A stretch of 64,000 bases of DNA. Source: Chlamydomonas reinhardtii (taxonomy: Eukaryota; Chlorophyta; Chlorophyceae; Chlamydomonadales; Chlamydomonadaceae). Numbering within the stretch: position 1 is the stretch's first letter; each line of letters begins with the position of its first letter. Below are positions 24,149 through 36,311 of the stretch, one piece after another. Under the pieces are notes generated by a model. The model did not search any database, had not been told where the DNA came from, and saw nothing but the letters and a program-made list of their open reading frames with translations. Location of the stretch: assembly GCF_000002595.2 (NCBI RefSeq), contig NC_057019.1, positions 5,763,837 through 5,827,836 of the forward strand, written 5' to 3'. Position numbers and translations under genes: made by a program.

Positions 24149-27100
24149 ATGAGCACTCCGGCCCTGCACCCTGTTGTTACAAGCAAGCCTTCAACGACAC
24201 CGCTGACCGGGCCCAACTTATGGGCAACTTTTTCACACACCAGCTGGACAGCCTTTGCGAGCGCGGTGAGTGGAGCTTTGGTGGTGTCAGGACGTTGTAC
24301 TGCCGGCCACGCTCGTCCGTCAGCTCACCAGAACTCCCTGCGTTTACCCCCCAGGTCCTGGGTCTGCTCTTGGGATTTGCACATAATATTGCTGTGGCCC
24401 TATGGCCCTTTCCTCTCCGTCTGGGGGCGGTGGTGGGAGCGTGCACACCGTGCCGCCACCGGACGATCACGCCCGTACTAAGCTGCTGCCACGCCGTCGA
24501 GTCCTCCTGCGACTCTGGTGACGAGCGCCCGACCACCACGGCTGCCTTGATTGTGCGCTACTCTGCTCCTACGAGCTATGACGGTGCCAGCTGCGGCAAG
24601 GCTGCTTACAGGCCAGCAGCGCGCGCGCTGCTGTGCGCGCGGCTGCGTGCGGCGGCTCTCGGCCTGCCGCCACCGCGGGCCCTAGTGACGCAGCTCCAGC
24701 TGCCCTCCCAAGCAACAGCTATCAGACTGGTCCTGAACAAGAGCTACGGACAAGAATGGCGCGCTGCCGCCTCTGTTGCTGCTGCCTGCCAAAGGCAGCC
24801 TAGGCGGACGCACCCAGCAACGGCAAGGCGCTCCACATCACCTAGCAGGGTGGGGGCCGCTGCTGCGCTGCTGTTGCCGTCCACTGCGTCGCCTTGCGTC
24901 GCCCTTGTCAGTGTGCGATACAAGATCCATGGTGCCGAGCCGGAGCAGCTGGCGCCAGGCTGGGCGCGGCGCCTGGAGAACTTGGTGCTGTCAGGGCCGG
25001 GGACGGACTCACAGCCGCAGCACGACCAGCACCAGCTTCAGTACCAGCATGGCTGGCGGTGGCACGGCTCTCAGCGCCAGGGCACTCCGCCCACCAGCTC
25101 TTCTTGTACGGGCGCGCCGGGGACCGAGCAACTGCTGGGCCAGCTGCAGGGCCAGGCGGCGGCAGCAGCGGCAACAGCTGCGGCGGCGGGCGGGGCTGGC
25201 TGTGTGCGGCTGGCGGGCGTGTGCGTGCGGCGCGGCTGCGTGGAGCTAACAATGGACATGCTGGTGGCTCTGCCGCACCCCGGAATGTGCCCGAAGGGCA
25301 TGGATGGGGCTGCGTGGACAGCTGAAGTATTCAGGGCGGGAGCCGCGTCAGCTGCTGGTGGCGCAGCCGCGCAGGCCTCATGTCCCAGCAGCGTGGCCCC
25401 GCCCTCCTCGGCGGCGGCGGCAACCGCAGACTGGTTGGATGCGGTTGTGCCAGCGGTGGAGGCCGTCGTGGAGGCGCTCGGGCTTGGAGATGCCGTGAAG
25501 CAGGAGGACATGGCTGCCGCGGCCGCGGCCGCAACGCTGGCTTCTGGCGGGGCCGGTGGGTGGCAGCAGCACCAGCAGCAGCAGCAGCACCAGCAGCACC
25601 AGCAGCACCAGCAGCAGGAGAAGCTTGGAGGCGCGGTGGCGTCGGTGGTGCTACCCGGCACGCCGGTGGGTGGTGTGGAGGTGCGTGTGCGGGTCGTGGG
25701 CGGCGGGCCGCTGCGACAGTTGCAGCAGCCGCAGTCGCCAGCGCAGCAGCAGCCGGGAGCGCAGCTGCGGCTGCAGCAAGGAGGTGGCGTCGCGCCTGCA
25801 GCCACTCCGCGTGTTGTGGCGTTGCAGCCGCGCGTGTTGCTGCTGCCGCCTTTCTCGCCGTGCTCGCCGTCAGGTGACCACACGTCGTCAGCAGGAGCTC
25901 CGGAGGTGCTGTTACACGCCGTGGTTGCGCGGCGGCGGCCGCAGCGGCCCCAGGAGTCCCAGCAGCCACCGCAGCCCAACGAAGCGTCGCAGCAAGCGCT
26001 CGCGCCGCCGTCTTTGCTGGTGCGCGCGCACAACCAAGTGCTGCTCACGCGAGTGGTGCACTTTGTGCGCTGCGACGGCGACGGCGACGCCGCCGGCGCC
26101 CTCTCATCGGCATCGTCAGCAGGTGACGCCGGTGGTGGCGCAGGAGCACCAGCTGCCGTGGCTGCCGAGCCTACAGATTGTGCAACAGCAGCGGAAGCCT
26201 CGCAGACAGCGGAGAGCAGTGGCACTGGCGAGGAGCTTTACCGGCTTTGTGTGGCAGTGGCAATGCCCCGGCGGCCTGGACCCGTGCTGGTGAGTGGTTG
26301 TCGCGCTGTCTATGTGTGCTGTCATCTTGAGCACATGAAATTCCATTTGCTCACATGACTTTGGTGCACTGAGTTCCGTGAGGGTTCAAGACTACCAGTA
26401 CGGTAGTTGACGACCGTGCACCGGTGCTTGCTGTGCAGGCCGAGCTCGAATGGGAGGGCGGCGCGGCCGAGGTGCTGCCGCTGATGGCGCTGCGGGATGA
26501 CGGAGACAGCAGCGGCAACGGCGGCGCCGCCACTGCGGCAGCGGCCGAGCTGGGCGCCATGACGGCGGCGGTAGCAAAACTCCGGACGGAGGCAGCACTG
26601 ACCAGCACGCCCGCGCTCGTTGAGGCTGCTACTGCCGCCGAGGCTGCTGACGCTGATGCTACTGCCACCGCAGCTCATCAGCAGGCCTCCGTCCTTGACA
26701 GCCTGCTTTTGGACATGGCGGTGTGGGCGCAGGCGGAGGCGGAGGCTGCCGAGGCCGCTGCTGCTGCAGCAGCTGCTGCTACTGCTTTGGCAGCGGCAGC
26801 AGAGGCAGAGACCCTGCTACAGCCGGCGCTGCTACCGCAGCGGCTGCCGTCGGCTCAGCTACTCTACCTGGGGAGACACCTGCTGGCGTTCGCTCAGGGG
26901 GTGGGGCTGCCTGCTACTGCCACTTGGCTTGCTGTGGGGCTGGAGCGCATGAGCGCGTCACTTGACGATGGTTACGGCGCGCCGGACGTAGCTGACGCCG
27001 CCGCCGCCGGCTCCGCCTCAGAGGCGATGCCGCGAGGAGACGCCGAGGTGCCGGCTTGCGCCAGCACAGCGGGTGTCAAGACCTGCACACTTCACTCGGG

Positions 27101-28313
27101 AGGCGTGCTCGGCGTGCTCGGGGAAGGAGCTGCGGCAGGCAGGCAGACATCGGACGAGGCGGGCTCGGGGCTCCTTGGGCTGTGGCAATACGCGCTAAAG
27201 GCAACGGTGGGACTGGAGCGAAGCAGTCACGAGGAGGAGGCGCGGCTTCAGCGCTTCTTGGCGCCGTGGGCCGTTGCGCAGGAGCATTTCATGTGAGTTG
27301 CATTTCGTAGATTGGGTTTAGCCGCTGATGCATCGCTGTTGCATATGCTGCTGCCGCACCTGAATACACTTTGAACCACCGCCCTGCCTCGTGCCTCCTG
27401 CTGTGCTTCTGACTACCTGTGCCGTTTTGCCCATCCATTTCATCACTTGCGCAGTCATGTGGTGGAGGTTGTGGGATTCGTGGGCATGATTGTTCGGTTC
27501 GCTGCGGACGGCACCCTCTTCCAGTGGGGCGTCCTGCCCTTCATGATTGGCGCGGTGCCCGGCATCGTGTCTCTTTGCGCGTGGCTGCTGTTGCCCCCCG
27601 CCGGGTGGGTGCGCTTCGTGCAAGACGCCAAGCTGGTGCGGTACTTCTTTTACCTGCTGGTGAAGACGCTGGTGGCGGCGGGACTGCCAGTCGTGACTGG
27701 CCAGGCGCAGCAGTACCAGGGCGGCCTCGGCGTGGTTATGTTGGAGGGCGTCCTCATGCCCGTATCGTGTCTGGTGAGTCTCCTTGAAGCCAAAGCTTCG
27801 TCCCCGCAACAAATCTCATAATCTTAGTACATGCTATCGGGTGTGTTGCCTGTGCTTCTATGCGCCATGACAACCGCATTCGGGTGACCTCCATGCCCTC
27901 CACTGCTGGGCCCGGCTTCCTCATACCCTCCACTCACCCAAACCGCCCTTCTTTGCACGCAGCTTCCGTTCCGCACCGCGGCCGTGGTCATGGCAGCTCG
28001 CGTGCTGCCGTCCACAGCAGTCATGCTGCGCACCGGCGTCACGAGCGTCCCGTCTGAAGCGCTCGCGTCCTCGCTTGGCGTGTCGGCGGTGGCGGTCATC
28101 ACCACATTGTTGTGTCACGCATACCTGAGGGTGAGCTTCATCCGGCACCAGTGGCGCCAGCAAGCCGTGGGCGCAGGCACAGGCGCAGCGTCGGCAGCAG
28201 GCGCGTTGGCTGCTTGGAAGGAGGCTGGCGGCGGCGAAGCGTGTGTAGCTCGCAGTCCAGTGGCGGCCGCCACCGCCGGCGTCGTGGACGCGCATAAGCC
28301 GAAAGCTGAATAG
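24149..28313 (+). CDS. large lineage-type multipass membrane protein, unknown function, about 1,191 aa
   Basis: Five exons: 24149-24265, 24355-26289, 26439-27292, 27455-27773, 27963-28313; 1,192 codons with phases consistent. A hydrophobic stretch near residues 40-68 (VLGLLLGFAHNIAVALW) is followed by a very long Ala/Gly/Gln-rich central region with a Gln/His tract near residue 445. The region from about residue 970 contains several membrane helices (VVEVVGFVGMIVRF, FMIGAVPGIVSLCAWLLL, FFYLLVKTLVAAGLPVV, and VSAVAVITTLLCH near the end). A block around residue 320 (GCVRLAGVCVRRGCVELTM), preceded by LAPGWARRLENLVLSG, faintly recalls the C-terminal part of SBP/SPL proteins, but no SBP zinc finger is present. 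I do not recognise the family. ATG 24220 is an alternative start but reaches a stop if the 89-nt intron is removed. Confidence 0.75.
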
Positions 28314-28477
28314 GTGCATGCATGGATACGGCTCGTACGGCTGCGGGATAAGGCTGCACACCTGCACTTGCTGACTCGATGCGGAGTCGTCCAGTTAGGT
28401 ACAGTAGTCTGGTTGTAGTGTTTGTTGCCGAAGTTGATTTCAGGAGTGGCGTACTACCGTATGCGTTGCTGAAGGGC

Positions 28478-28482
28478 TGTAA
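28478..28482 (+). terminator. TGTAA poly(A) signal, membrane-protein gene
   Basis: The first TGTAA downstream of the stop at 28313 lies about 165 nt past it, in the expected position for an algal 3' UTR. Confidence 0.45.
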
Positions 28483-30694
28483 AGGGAACGTGATCACGTT
28501 GTGCACACAGGGCGTGTTGGCGTTGTGACGGTTTCAAGAGCAATCAAGGAAAGGGGTAAGAGCCGTACTAATTTACTTTAATGGCAGCAGCCGGTGCTCA
28601 TGCTGCAAATTGGGTGCGGCTACCGGGTGGGTCGCTCACATAGGTAAGCAAGCGCACGCACCCGATGCGTTATGCTCGTGTTGGTGGGGATGTGTGCCCA
28701 CGGGGCTTGCAATGCAAACATGCTCAAGTGCACATAATGGAGGGCAAGAATGCTTATATCGGTATGAACTTGGGCCTTTCATGTGGGCCTGTGAGGCAAG
28801 CTTACCGTCCAGCTTGCTGGAGGTGCGTTGGCAAAATGGGTTCACATTTTAGATACGTGCTGGAGGCGAGGTGGACAGGCGTGCGCACGGGGCCGCGGGA
28901 GGTGAACACGCATTTGGGCGTGGCAACTCCATGCTTAGGCGGCATCAAAAATTTGGCCAGGCTGCTGGATAAATGAAGCAGGGGCTGCGATCAGTGGGGG
29001 GCGCAAGACGGACCCATACAAGGCCCACCTGCTCCGGTTGTGGACCGCTGCGGCGCCATGTTCGTGTGCCGTTTTGCTGTCCACCGCTTGGTGGAATTCT
29101 TAAGTTGTAGCGCTCCCATTTGATTGTACGGAACGTATTACACATCCACAACGCAAAACCGGCAGACCAACATGGTGCCTACATGAAGCAGCCGCGTCAT
29201 GCGCGGACACGGACAAGGGGGTGTCGGTTTTGTACAGCTGAAACTGGGCTGAGCGCCGCAGCATCAGGGAGGACTGACGGCAAGTCGGTAGACGTACGTA
29301 CGGAAAAGTGTTGAGGGATGTAACGTGTAAGAAAGTGCATGCCGTGCATTCAGGTGCCGTACACGTCGCCAGGCTCACATCATTAAGATGATGCACGAGG
29401 ACCCGAATGCACCCGGCCTCCATCTGTTGCCCCACCGCACCTACCAGGGCTGGTGGGCATCACGCAAAAGCATACACATACATGGCGTTGGCGCCGTATC
29501 CGAGTAGGCGCACCCCTGCTGGGTATAGCAACAACACCCCACCGCATGACCGCGCCCTACCGCATGCAGGGCAGATGAAGGATAAACTCCCCATATCTAT
29601 CGGCTGCAGCATGCTGCAGCACGGCACGGCGCACGCAATACAGCGCTGCACCCAGCCAGCCATGCGCGGCTGCGCCCCTGCCTGTGCTGCTGCACCCCAG
29701 CCATGCGTGACCCAAGGGCCGGCACTCACCCCTGCACTTGATTGCTGCTCCCAGCTCCACTACCTGCAAGGCCGCCAACAAGGCCGCTAGCTGCTGCTCC
29801 ACTGCTACTAACGCAACCAGGCCCCACGGCAGCTTGTCACGTGCGGCGCTCTGTATTGACTGCTGATGAGGCGTGTGCCCTGGGGACGGCGGTGCGGCAA
29901 TGCACGGCAACGCGGGCCGACCCGCCCATGTCCCATGCACGTACGAGAAGCAGGAGGTCTCAACATCCAATGACACACCAGGCCTTTGCATGCCGTTGCT
30001 TGCTGATGGTCGTGTCCTTTACCCCACACGCGTGGAGACCTCTCTGCTCGGCCCTTTTGACACCACCCAGCCACTTAGGGAAAACTGTCCTCCCCTTACT
30101 TGCAACCTCGTCTCCAAACGCCAAACCCAAATACGGTAACCATCAACGCACGGCATAGAACAAACTCTTTGCCAGTGGCTCACAGCCCAAGCCTTTCGCA
30201 GCCTTAAAGAAGAACAAAAGTAGATACAAAAGAATGAACTGAGACGGTCCGCGGTCTTGGACGGCTCCACATTCCGGGGGCGCCCATGACCCCACGGTGG
30301 GCCACCAATGGCATCTGCCAAGGCATTGTCTCCACACGATGGGATTGGCATACTTACTTTGTCAGGGCGCAAGGTCCTTGGTAACAATCGCACGCGCCAT
30401 CCAAGCCGAGCATATGTACGCACAGAACAATCACTGTAAGAAGGAAGACGGCTCTCTGCTCACTCTGCGTCGAAACGCTTGGGCCAGGGTGGTGCTTACA
30501 CGCACGCCCTACGCCCGTTTCCCAATACCGTATCACAGTAGAGGAGAGCCAGTAAATGGTCGGATACGATACGGAGTATGTTTAATATGTAACATCCCTT
30601 GCGTCAGAATAATCAGTCATCATACCGGCAGTGTCACAAGCTGTCAAGTGAACAGGTTCCGTGAAACACAGTCACACGGGTGATGGGAGCATAC

Positions 30695-30774
30695 TTGGCT
30701 CCTCCAAAACAGTCAAAGGTCCGAGAGTAAATGTTTGGCTCCTCCAAAACAGTCAAAGGTCCAAGAGTTAGAGT
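30695..30774. repeat. two-unit 40-bp tandem repeat
   Basis: Two adjacent 40-bp units begin TTGGCTCCTCCAAAACAGTC. The first 28 bases are identical and the ends differ by a few bases. It lies between the converging 3' ends of two genes. Confidence 0.85.
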
Positions 30775-30819
30775 AAGTTGGGTGCGGCTACCATGTGCAC
30801 CATCAGTGCGAATCTCTGC

Positions 30820-30824
30820 TTACA
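30820..30824 (-). terminator. TGTAA poly(A) signal for the 31003-33450 gene
   Basis: The plus-strand TTACA reads TGTAA on the minus strand, about 180 nt beyond the stop codon at 31003. Confidence 0.45.
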
Positions 30825-31002
30825 CTGCGTAATAGGTAGCCATTGCACACTCCTGCTTTCAAAGATTGCGTACATAATCCCCGCCCAGAGATATCACTGC
30901 GGTTGAAGCACACATGCTATCGTACATGACACTCACACGCCCACTTGCAGGCCGCATAGCATCTACTCAGTGACGCTCAACCGCCACGCCCGTCACCAAG
31001 CT

Positions 31003-33450
31003 TCACTCGGGCACCTCATGCCGCCGCAGCCATGCGCGCTGGCGCATGGCGTGCAGGTCGATCACCTGCCGCATGTCGGTCAGGCCGACCGCCGGCGCCT
31101 GACCGCTCAGCAGGTCAGCCTCAGCTGACCAGTGCTCAGCAAGGTACCCACCGCCACCCGCGTACAGGGCGGGCAGCGCGGCAGGCACCAGCGAACGGCT
31201 GCCGACCGGCGCAATGCCGCAGCTGCTGCCGAGGCTCAGGGGTAGGAGCACGGGCTCATCCCACACGGAGCCGGCAGAGGCAGCGCCCAGAGCAGCGCGG
31301 ATGCTGGCCTCGTGCTTCTGCCACGCGTCCTCCGACACACGGATGACAGCCAGGAGCTTGCCGGCAGCGGTGGCGCGGGCGTTGCGGCGGAGGAAGTCAA
31401 CCACCGACGTGGGAACCAGGTGCGACAGGCTGGCCGGCAGGTAGGCACGCGGCAACTGCTCGGTGCCGGCAGCGGAGGAGGCGGCGGAGGCGGCGGAGGC
31501 GGCCTTGGACTCAGCCTCAGCGACGGCCATGGCGGCGCGGGCGGCGGCGGCGGGTCCAGCGCTGCTGAGGGCGATCTCACCATCCTGCTGCTGACCCCCC
31601 AGCTGCAGCTTGGCCTTGAGGCAAGACAGCTGGTGCAGCTGCTCGCGGCACACCCACGCCACGTCTTGAAGCGGCGCCGGCACGGACAGCGGCAGCACGC
31701 GCATCGCGGCGGACAGCGCCCAGGTCTCGGTGTCGATGTCGGCGGTGTTAACGTACGCGACGGGGGCGTTGGCCTCCCACGCCACGTCTGAATGTTGGTG
31801 CAGGCCGCCAAACGCAAAGCACGGCAGGCGCGGCGGCACGAAGTCCTTGCGGGCGTAGGCACCGGGCAGCAGCGACGCCACGGCCACGTCCATGCCAAAC
31901 TGCGCCTGCATGTCCAGCGCCGCGCCCAGGGCGGGCAGCTTCCGGGAGCAGTACTCCTTGCTGGCCAGCCTGGCGCGCTGGGCGAAGTCGGCACCCGCGA
32001 CCACCGCAATGACCGTCACGCCCTTTGCCACCAGGTCCGACACCGCCCGGTCGATGGCGGGCTGCTGTGCCCTGCAGGCCGGCTCGGACAGGAGGCAGAA
32101 CGCGAAGAGCTGGCCCTTGGCGATGCAGGTGTTGATGGCTTTCAGGAACTGGCCCACGCTGTGGGGCACCACGACCTTGTCTGCCACGGCGGTGCCGGCC
32201 ACGACGGCGCTGGCGGCGGCGGGGTCGTAGCGCATCAGGTCCTTCACAGCATCCGTGGGCATGACCCCCATGCGGCGGAGGATGCGGACGGCCTTGCGCA
32301 TGCCGTGGCGCCAGCTCTTGCGCACAACCTTCTGGCTGGCGGCCTTGGGCACAACCTTGGGATGAGAGGTGGTGGTGGTGGTGGGGATGATGGTGGTGGC
32401 GGCGGCGGTGGGCGCGGGCGCGGCCTCGGTGGAGGTCGTGGAGAAGCGAGCAACGACGGTCTCAGCACTGGCAGAGACGGCGGGGGCCACAGCACTGGGA
32501 TGTGGCGGCATGGTGGTGGCGGGCTGCTGCACCAGCCCCGTCTCAGGCACCTCCACCGCGACGGCGCCTCCCATGGACTCCTTCATCTGTGGGGCCGAGG
32601 GAAGAGGCACGCACGCGGCGGCAGGCAAGTGTGAGAAGCGGACGACCACAAAGAGCTATGGGAACCCAAGTGACAACGAATTTGTTTGACCTGCTCTACT
32701 GCCCGAAGCGGTTCAAGCTCTATGCATGCGCTCAAATTCGCCTGTTACCCCGTTCCCCTGCTGTCCCTGGTCAGGCGAGTTGCCGCACGCCCATGTGGAC
32801 TTACCGAGGTGAGTGCCGAGGTGCTGAATGCCAAGGCCATAAGCGTGCCGCCCACAATTACGCACAGCAGGCGTTGGAGTGCGGACACGCCGGCAACGGC
32901 GACCTCCTCGCACGAGGCCAGAGGTGAGGGCGAGCTCGGCGTGGCGGGCTTGGTGGACTGAATGGCATTCTCGGGGTGCCGGGCAACGGCGAGCTCCGAG
33001 GCCTGCGGTTTTGGTCAAAAGCGAGGCATGAAACGGCGCGTTTGGTAGGCATGGTTACGTTTAACTCAGTTGCAACCTGTGGTCTGCAAACACCAGCAAG
33101 TTTTCGTCGGCCAGCCAGCTACAGGCCCCGTCACCGTCAGCAACGAACATGGCGCTAGTGCGGGTGTGCAAGCCAGCAGCCGAGGCCCCAAGTGCAGAGG
33201 CTGTTTGAGACACAAGACTGCACTTGCCGCGCGTCGGGCCTTCCCCGGGACATACCTGGGCAACGCGTGGCGCGACGGGTTGCGCGACGACGCCATCAGA
33301 ATGCTCTTGGTGGCGGTGGCCCGTTTGCACAGCCCGCAACGGTTTGGCAGCTTGACCGGGGTAGGGCACCAGCGGACGCGTCCACTGGCCTGCCCGCTGC
33401 GCATGCCCGGGCGGGCGAGCGGCGGACGAGCGAAATGCGCGACGAAGCAT
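31003..33450 (-). CDS. unknown protein with one membrane segment, about 658 aa
   Basis: Proposed exons (minus): 33450-33256, 33002-32805, 32586-31003; 659 codons. Exon 3 is a strongly biased frame. Exon 2 joins in phase through a GTAAGT donor and contributes a hydrophobic helix at about residues 110-129 (LLCVIVGGTLMALAFSTSAL). The Arg-rich first exon (MLRRAFRSSAARPP) could be an organelle transit peptide, but its codon use is less typical and its start is the weakest part of the model. After the helix come a Thr/Ala/Pro linker, a basic patch (WRHGMRKAVRILRRMG) and a globular region (GQLFAFCLLSEPAC, GVTVIAVVAGADFA, LPCFAFGGLHQH), then an Ala-rich stretch and a second globular block. I know no family with these blocks. 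Confidence 0.7.
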
Positions 33451-35463
33451 GTTGACCTTCTTCGGCTTAAGGCAGCTTAAAACATAAGGCACAAAGGCTA
33501 CGTTGCCTTGTATTGCTACTAGCAAGCAGGAAATTTACTTCTCAGAGAGAGAGCACGAGGATTAAGTATGCAAATCGCGATGATCGGGAAGTCAGGGACC
33601 CGTAGTGGCCCGCCAGCAGCGCCCGCCTCAGGCACGCTGCTGGTAGTGCCGCTACCTTTGACCACTCTATTGAACAAAGCCCAACTAGGACGCTAAAGTC
33701 CATAGATCGCGGCGACCAGCTTGGCGAGAACCCCAACCATTGAATGTGTAGACCCTAGCTCCGCGTCGCCGTCTGATGCGCCGTATTTGCCTAATCCTGA
33801 TGCTTCACAATTATTCACCTCAGTCCTTTTTGCCACGTAAGCAGTAGACGCGCCCGGCACCGCGTCCGCGACTTGCGGCCGGTGCAAAGGGCTTGCGCGC
33901 TCCTTTCTTCCCGCCAACAACTCTAGACTAGTGCACAATACCAACCTATCACCCACAACTGCTGCGATTGTGGATAAGTGGCTCAGGCCGGTGTGATGGA
34001 ATGCGCTCTGGCAGCGCTGGTCGCCTCTGGGCTCAAGTAATAGCGCTGATAGGAGGTTATGCATCGAGGAAACGTATAGGCACAGAAAATCGTTCTGAAG
34101 TGCGCGGCAAGTTGAACTTGAAAACTGTCGCGGGGCAAGCCTAACATGTGGTGCTTGAATTTACTCTTGGCTATATGTATGGGGTGTAGTCTGTCGCGGC
34201 GAACGAAAGAAGATTCAAACGGGCAAAAGAATCCAGCGATTGGTGAAGCGCGCCTGCGTTCGACAGCGCTAGTTTTCGATCAGTTGACTGGCGTTTGTGT
34301 GTAAGGTTCATCGCGCGTGCGTGATTGGCGCGTGCACGTCACTGTATAATCCTCCGGAGCTGGATCTGATTAGTGAAGCGGCCGCCCCCGCGGCCGGCGG
34401 CCCAGTCCCATGATCGAAGGAAAGCGTGGAGCGCCAGGGGACAGGGGAGGCGGACCAGGCGAGTTGACGAACCGGAAAGTTGCAGGCGAAGGCAAGTGTG
34501 GCCCGCCCGCCCATCCTGAAGGGGACGTGGGGGGGGGGGGCTGGGCAGTGCTGGGCAGTCTCCGGCGTGGGGGCGACGTTTTTCCATGATCGTCGGTGCC
34601 TGGGCTGGGTGCAATTTTGTTTATCCGGCCGCAACTACATTAGGCACTTGCTTTGCCTTTTTCATGTCCCATACATCCTGAAGGGGACGTGGGCACCCAG
34701 TGGCCCTGAATCGGGCTGGAGGGCCTGATGGCCTTTGCTGCCTTGTTTGCTGCACACAACTGACTCAACAAGATCAATCGCCCCAAAGCTTTAAGCCGTG
34801 TTCACGTGTTTCGACTTTGCCACGCCTACACGGTTGCGAGTACCCCCCCTTTCCTGCGCCTTCTTCGGGCTCTTGGATGGAGGAAGGTTCGTAGCCACGC
34901 TCTAGGTCCTATGGCTTGTGCAAATGCTTGTGTCCTATCCATGCAATGCACTCTACGGGCGGGGGAACATCTTCCCCACATCTCGCCCTGTGCGTCAACC
35001 AGCCTCAACAAGCAAGACGTACAAGCAAGCGCGCGCAGCGCAGAACTAGACGGACCACACGGCCACACGCAGCAATAATGCAATGTACACATTGTAGATG
35101 AACGTGACAGCAAGCACCTAGTAACCAGGCCCTCTTCGCCTGTTCATCCGGGCCCCCTTGACGCACGCATGACTCTAGGATGCATTGTCAATGACCACAA
35201 AGAGTACGTAGGCTGCAGCATGCACAGTACGGTACTGTTATTGCCATCCCAAGATGAATGCGGTCGCCTGGGTACCTGGCGGTGCGCTTCCACCGCTCAT
35301 CACAGCTGTGGCCCACCATTCTTTCCCGCCACGCATCCCTGCAAACCGGGCCAACTGGTCAGCACCGCCGTCGGTTCCTATTGCAGTGGGCTCGAGCGGT
35401 CGAGCCGCCAGGAGTAAGGGTTGCTGCTGCAGCTCGCTTAGCCGTCCGGCCCTGCCCCGGTGG
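33451..35463. other. intergenic region, no gene supported
   Basis: About 2 kb with no convincing frame. It contains a perfect 20-bp direct repeat (CATCCTGAAGGGGACGTGGG) at 34512-34531 and 34674-34693, and a run of ten or more G at 34530-34541. The end nearest 35463 flanks the TnpB-like fragment. Confidence 0.45.
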
Positions 35464-36311
35464 TCACCTTGTTTGGCCTTGGTGTTGGAGCCGGCCGCCG
35501 CCGGGCCACCGTCCAAAGGTGCTGCGGCACCTGTACTGCCTCGACCGGTGGAGGCTGTGGCGCCCATGATGCCCATAACAGGTGCAGCCGGGACCGGCGC
35601 CAGCAGTGGCGGCGACAGCGGCACCAGCAGTGCGCGGCGGCGGCGGCAAGGCGGGTTGCGGCTGAACGCCCACATCTCCAGACAAGTGTTCCCCGGTCAC
35701 GGGAAAAGGGGCTGAGCCCCTCCACAGTCTGAGGCCGAACAACCTCATCGCCCGGACATAGCCGCAGTGGTTGCACACTTGGACTTGGTGAGCACGTAAG
35801 CCCCCCCATGGTACGACTGCCTGCAGGCAGCGCTGCCCGTCGCCGAGTAAGCGCCGCCCGCACTTCGCACACACCTGGGGAGGGAGGGGGCAGGAGTACA
35901 GTGTGAACCTTGCTGGCTACCCGGCTATCTGTACACGAGCCCCATCCTGTCCACCCGACCACCTGTCTACTCATTCCAACCCGTCTGCTCTCATCTTGCC
36001 TGCGATGTGTAGAACTCGTCCACGTACACCACCAGGTGCGCGTACTTGTCCACCAGCAGGCGGAGCAGTGCCCGGTTTGGGCCCCGCCCCAACCTGCTGA
36101 TGCAACCGCCATAGCCAGTGTTGGCGTTGCCCCAGCCAACAATGACCTCCTCCTTGGGCCTTCCACCAGCCAGCTGCTGCGCCGTGTGCTCCAGCACCTG
36201 TACCGTGGCATTGGTGTAGCGTCGGGCCCTTGTTTTTACCCCACCCGCATCTCCAGGAAAGCGGCATCCAACAGCAGCGCCGGTGGCGTGGCGGATCATG
36301 CGAACACGCAC
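35464..36311 (-). pseudogene. TnpB/Fanzor-like nuclease C-terminal fragment, decayed
   Basis: Two open segments, about 36311-36000 and 35874-35464, join in phase across a 125-nt intron with a GC donor (CAG|GCAAGA) and a good acceptor. The joined product has KEEVIVGWGNANTGYGG, NRALLRLLVDKYAHLVVY, then VDEFYTSQVCAKCGRRL and VQVCNHCGYV. This is the YTSQ.C..CG ... C..C zinc ribbon typical of TnpB (IS605/IS607) and eukaryotic Fanzor RuvC nucleases. The expected final RuvC motif (D.NAA) is represented only by GDVGVQP, and no upstream exons with the first RuvC Asp were found. It is therefore probably a dead copy of a mobile-element or domesticated gene. An unusual live algal zinc-ribbon protein is the alternative. 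Confidence 0.5.

Larger units (their letters stand above)
28314..31002. other. intergenic region with a short tandem repeat
   Basis: About 2.7 kb between two convergent genes. No frame shows coding bias or a recognisable domain. It holds both genes' 3' flanks and the 40-bp tandem repeat at 30695-30774. Confidence 0.45.

Noticed and set aside
23869-24240. 123-codon minus-strand frame containing REVPDDIVMFIEEFKNP
   Set aside because: It reads like protein but has AT-rich third positions unlike every confirmed gene here, no splice context, and overlaps the first exon of the 24149 gene in antisense.
25198-25260. SBP-box transcription factor
   Set aside because: Only a faint C-terminal resemblance exists. 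The Cys/His zinc-binding SBP domain is absent and the protein has several membrane helices.
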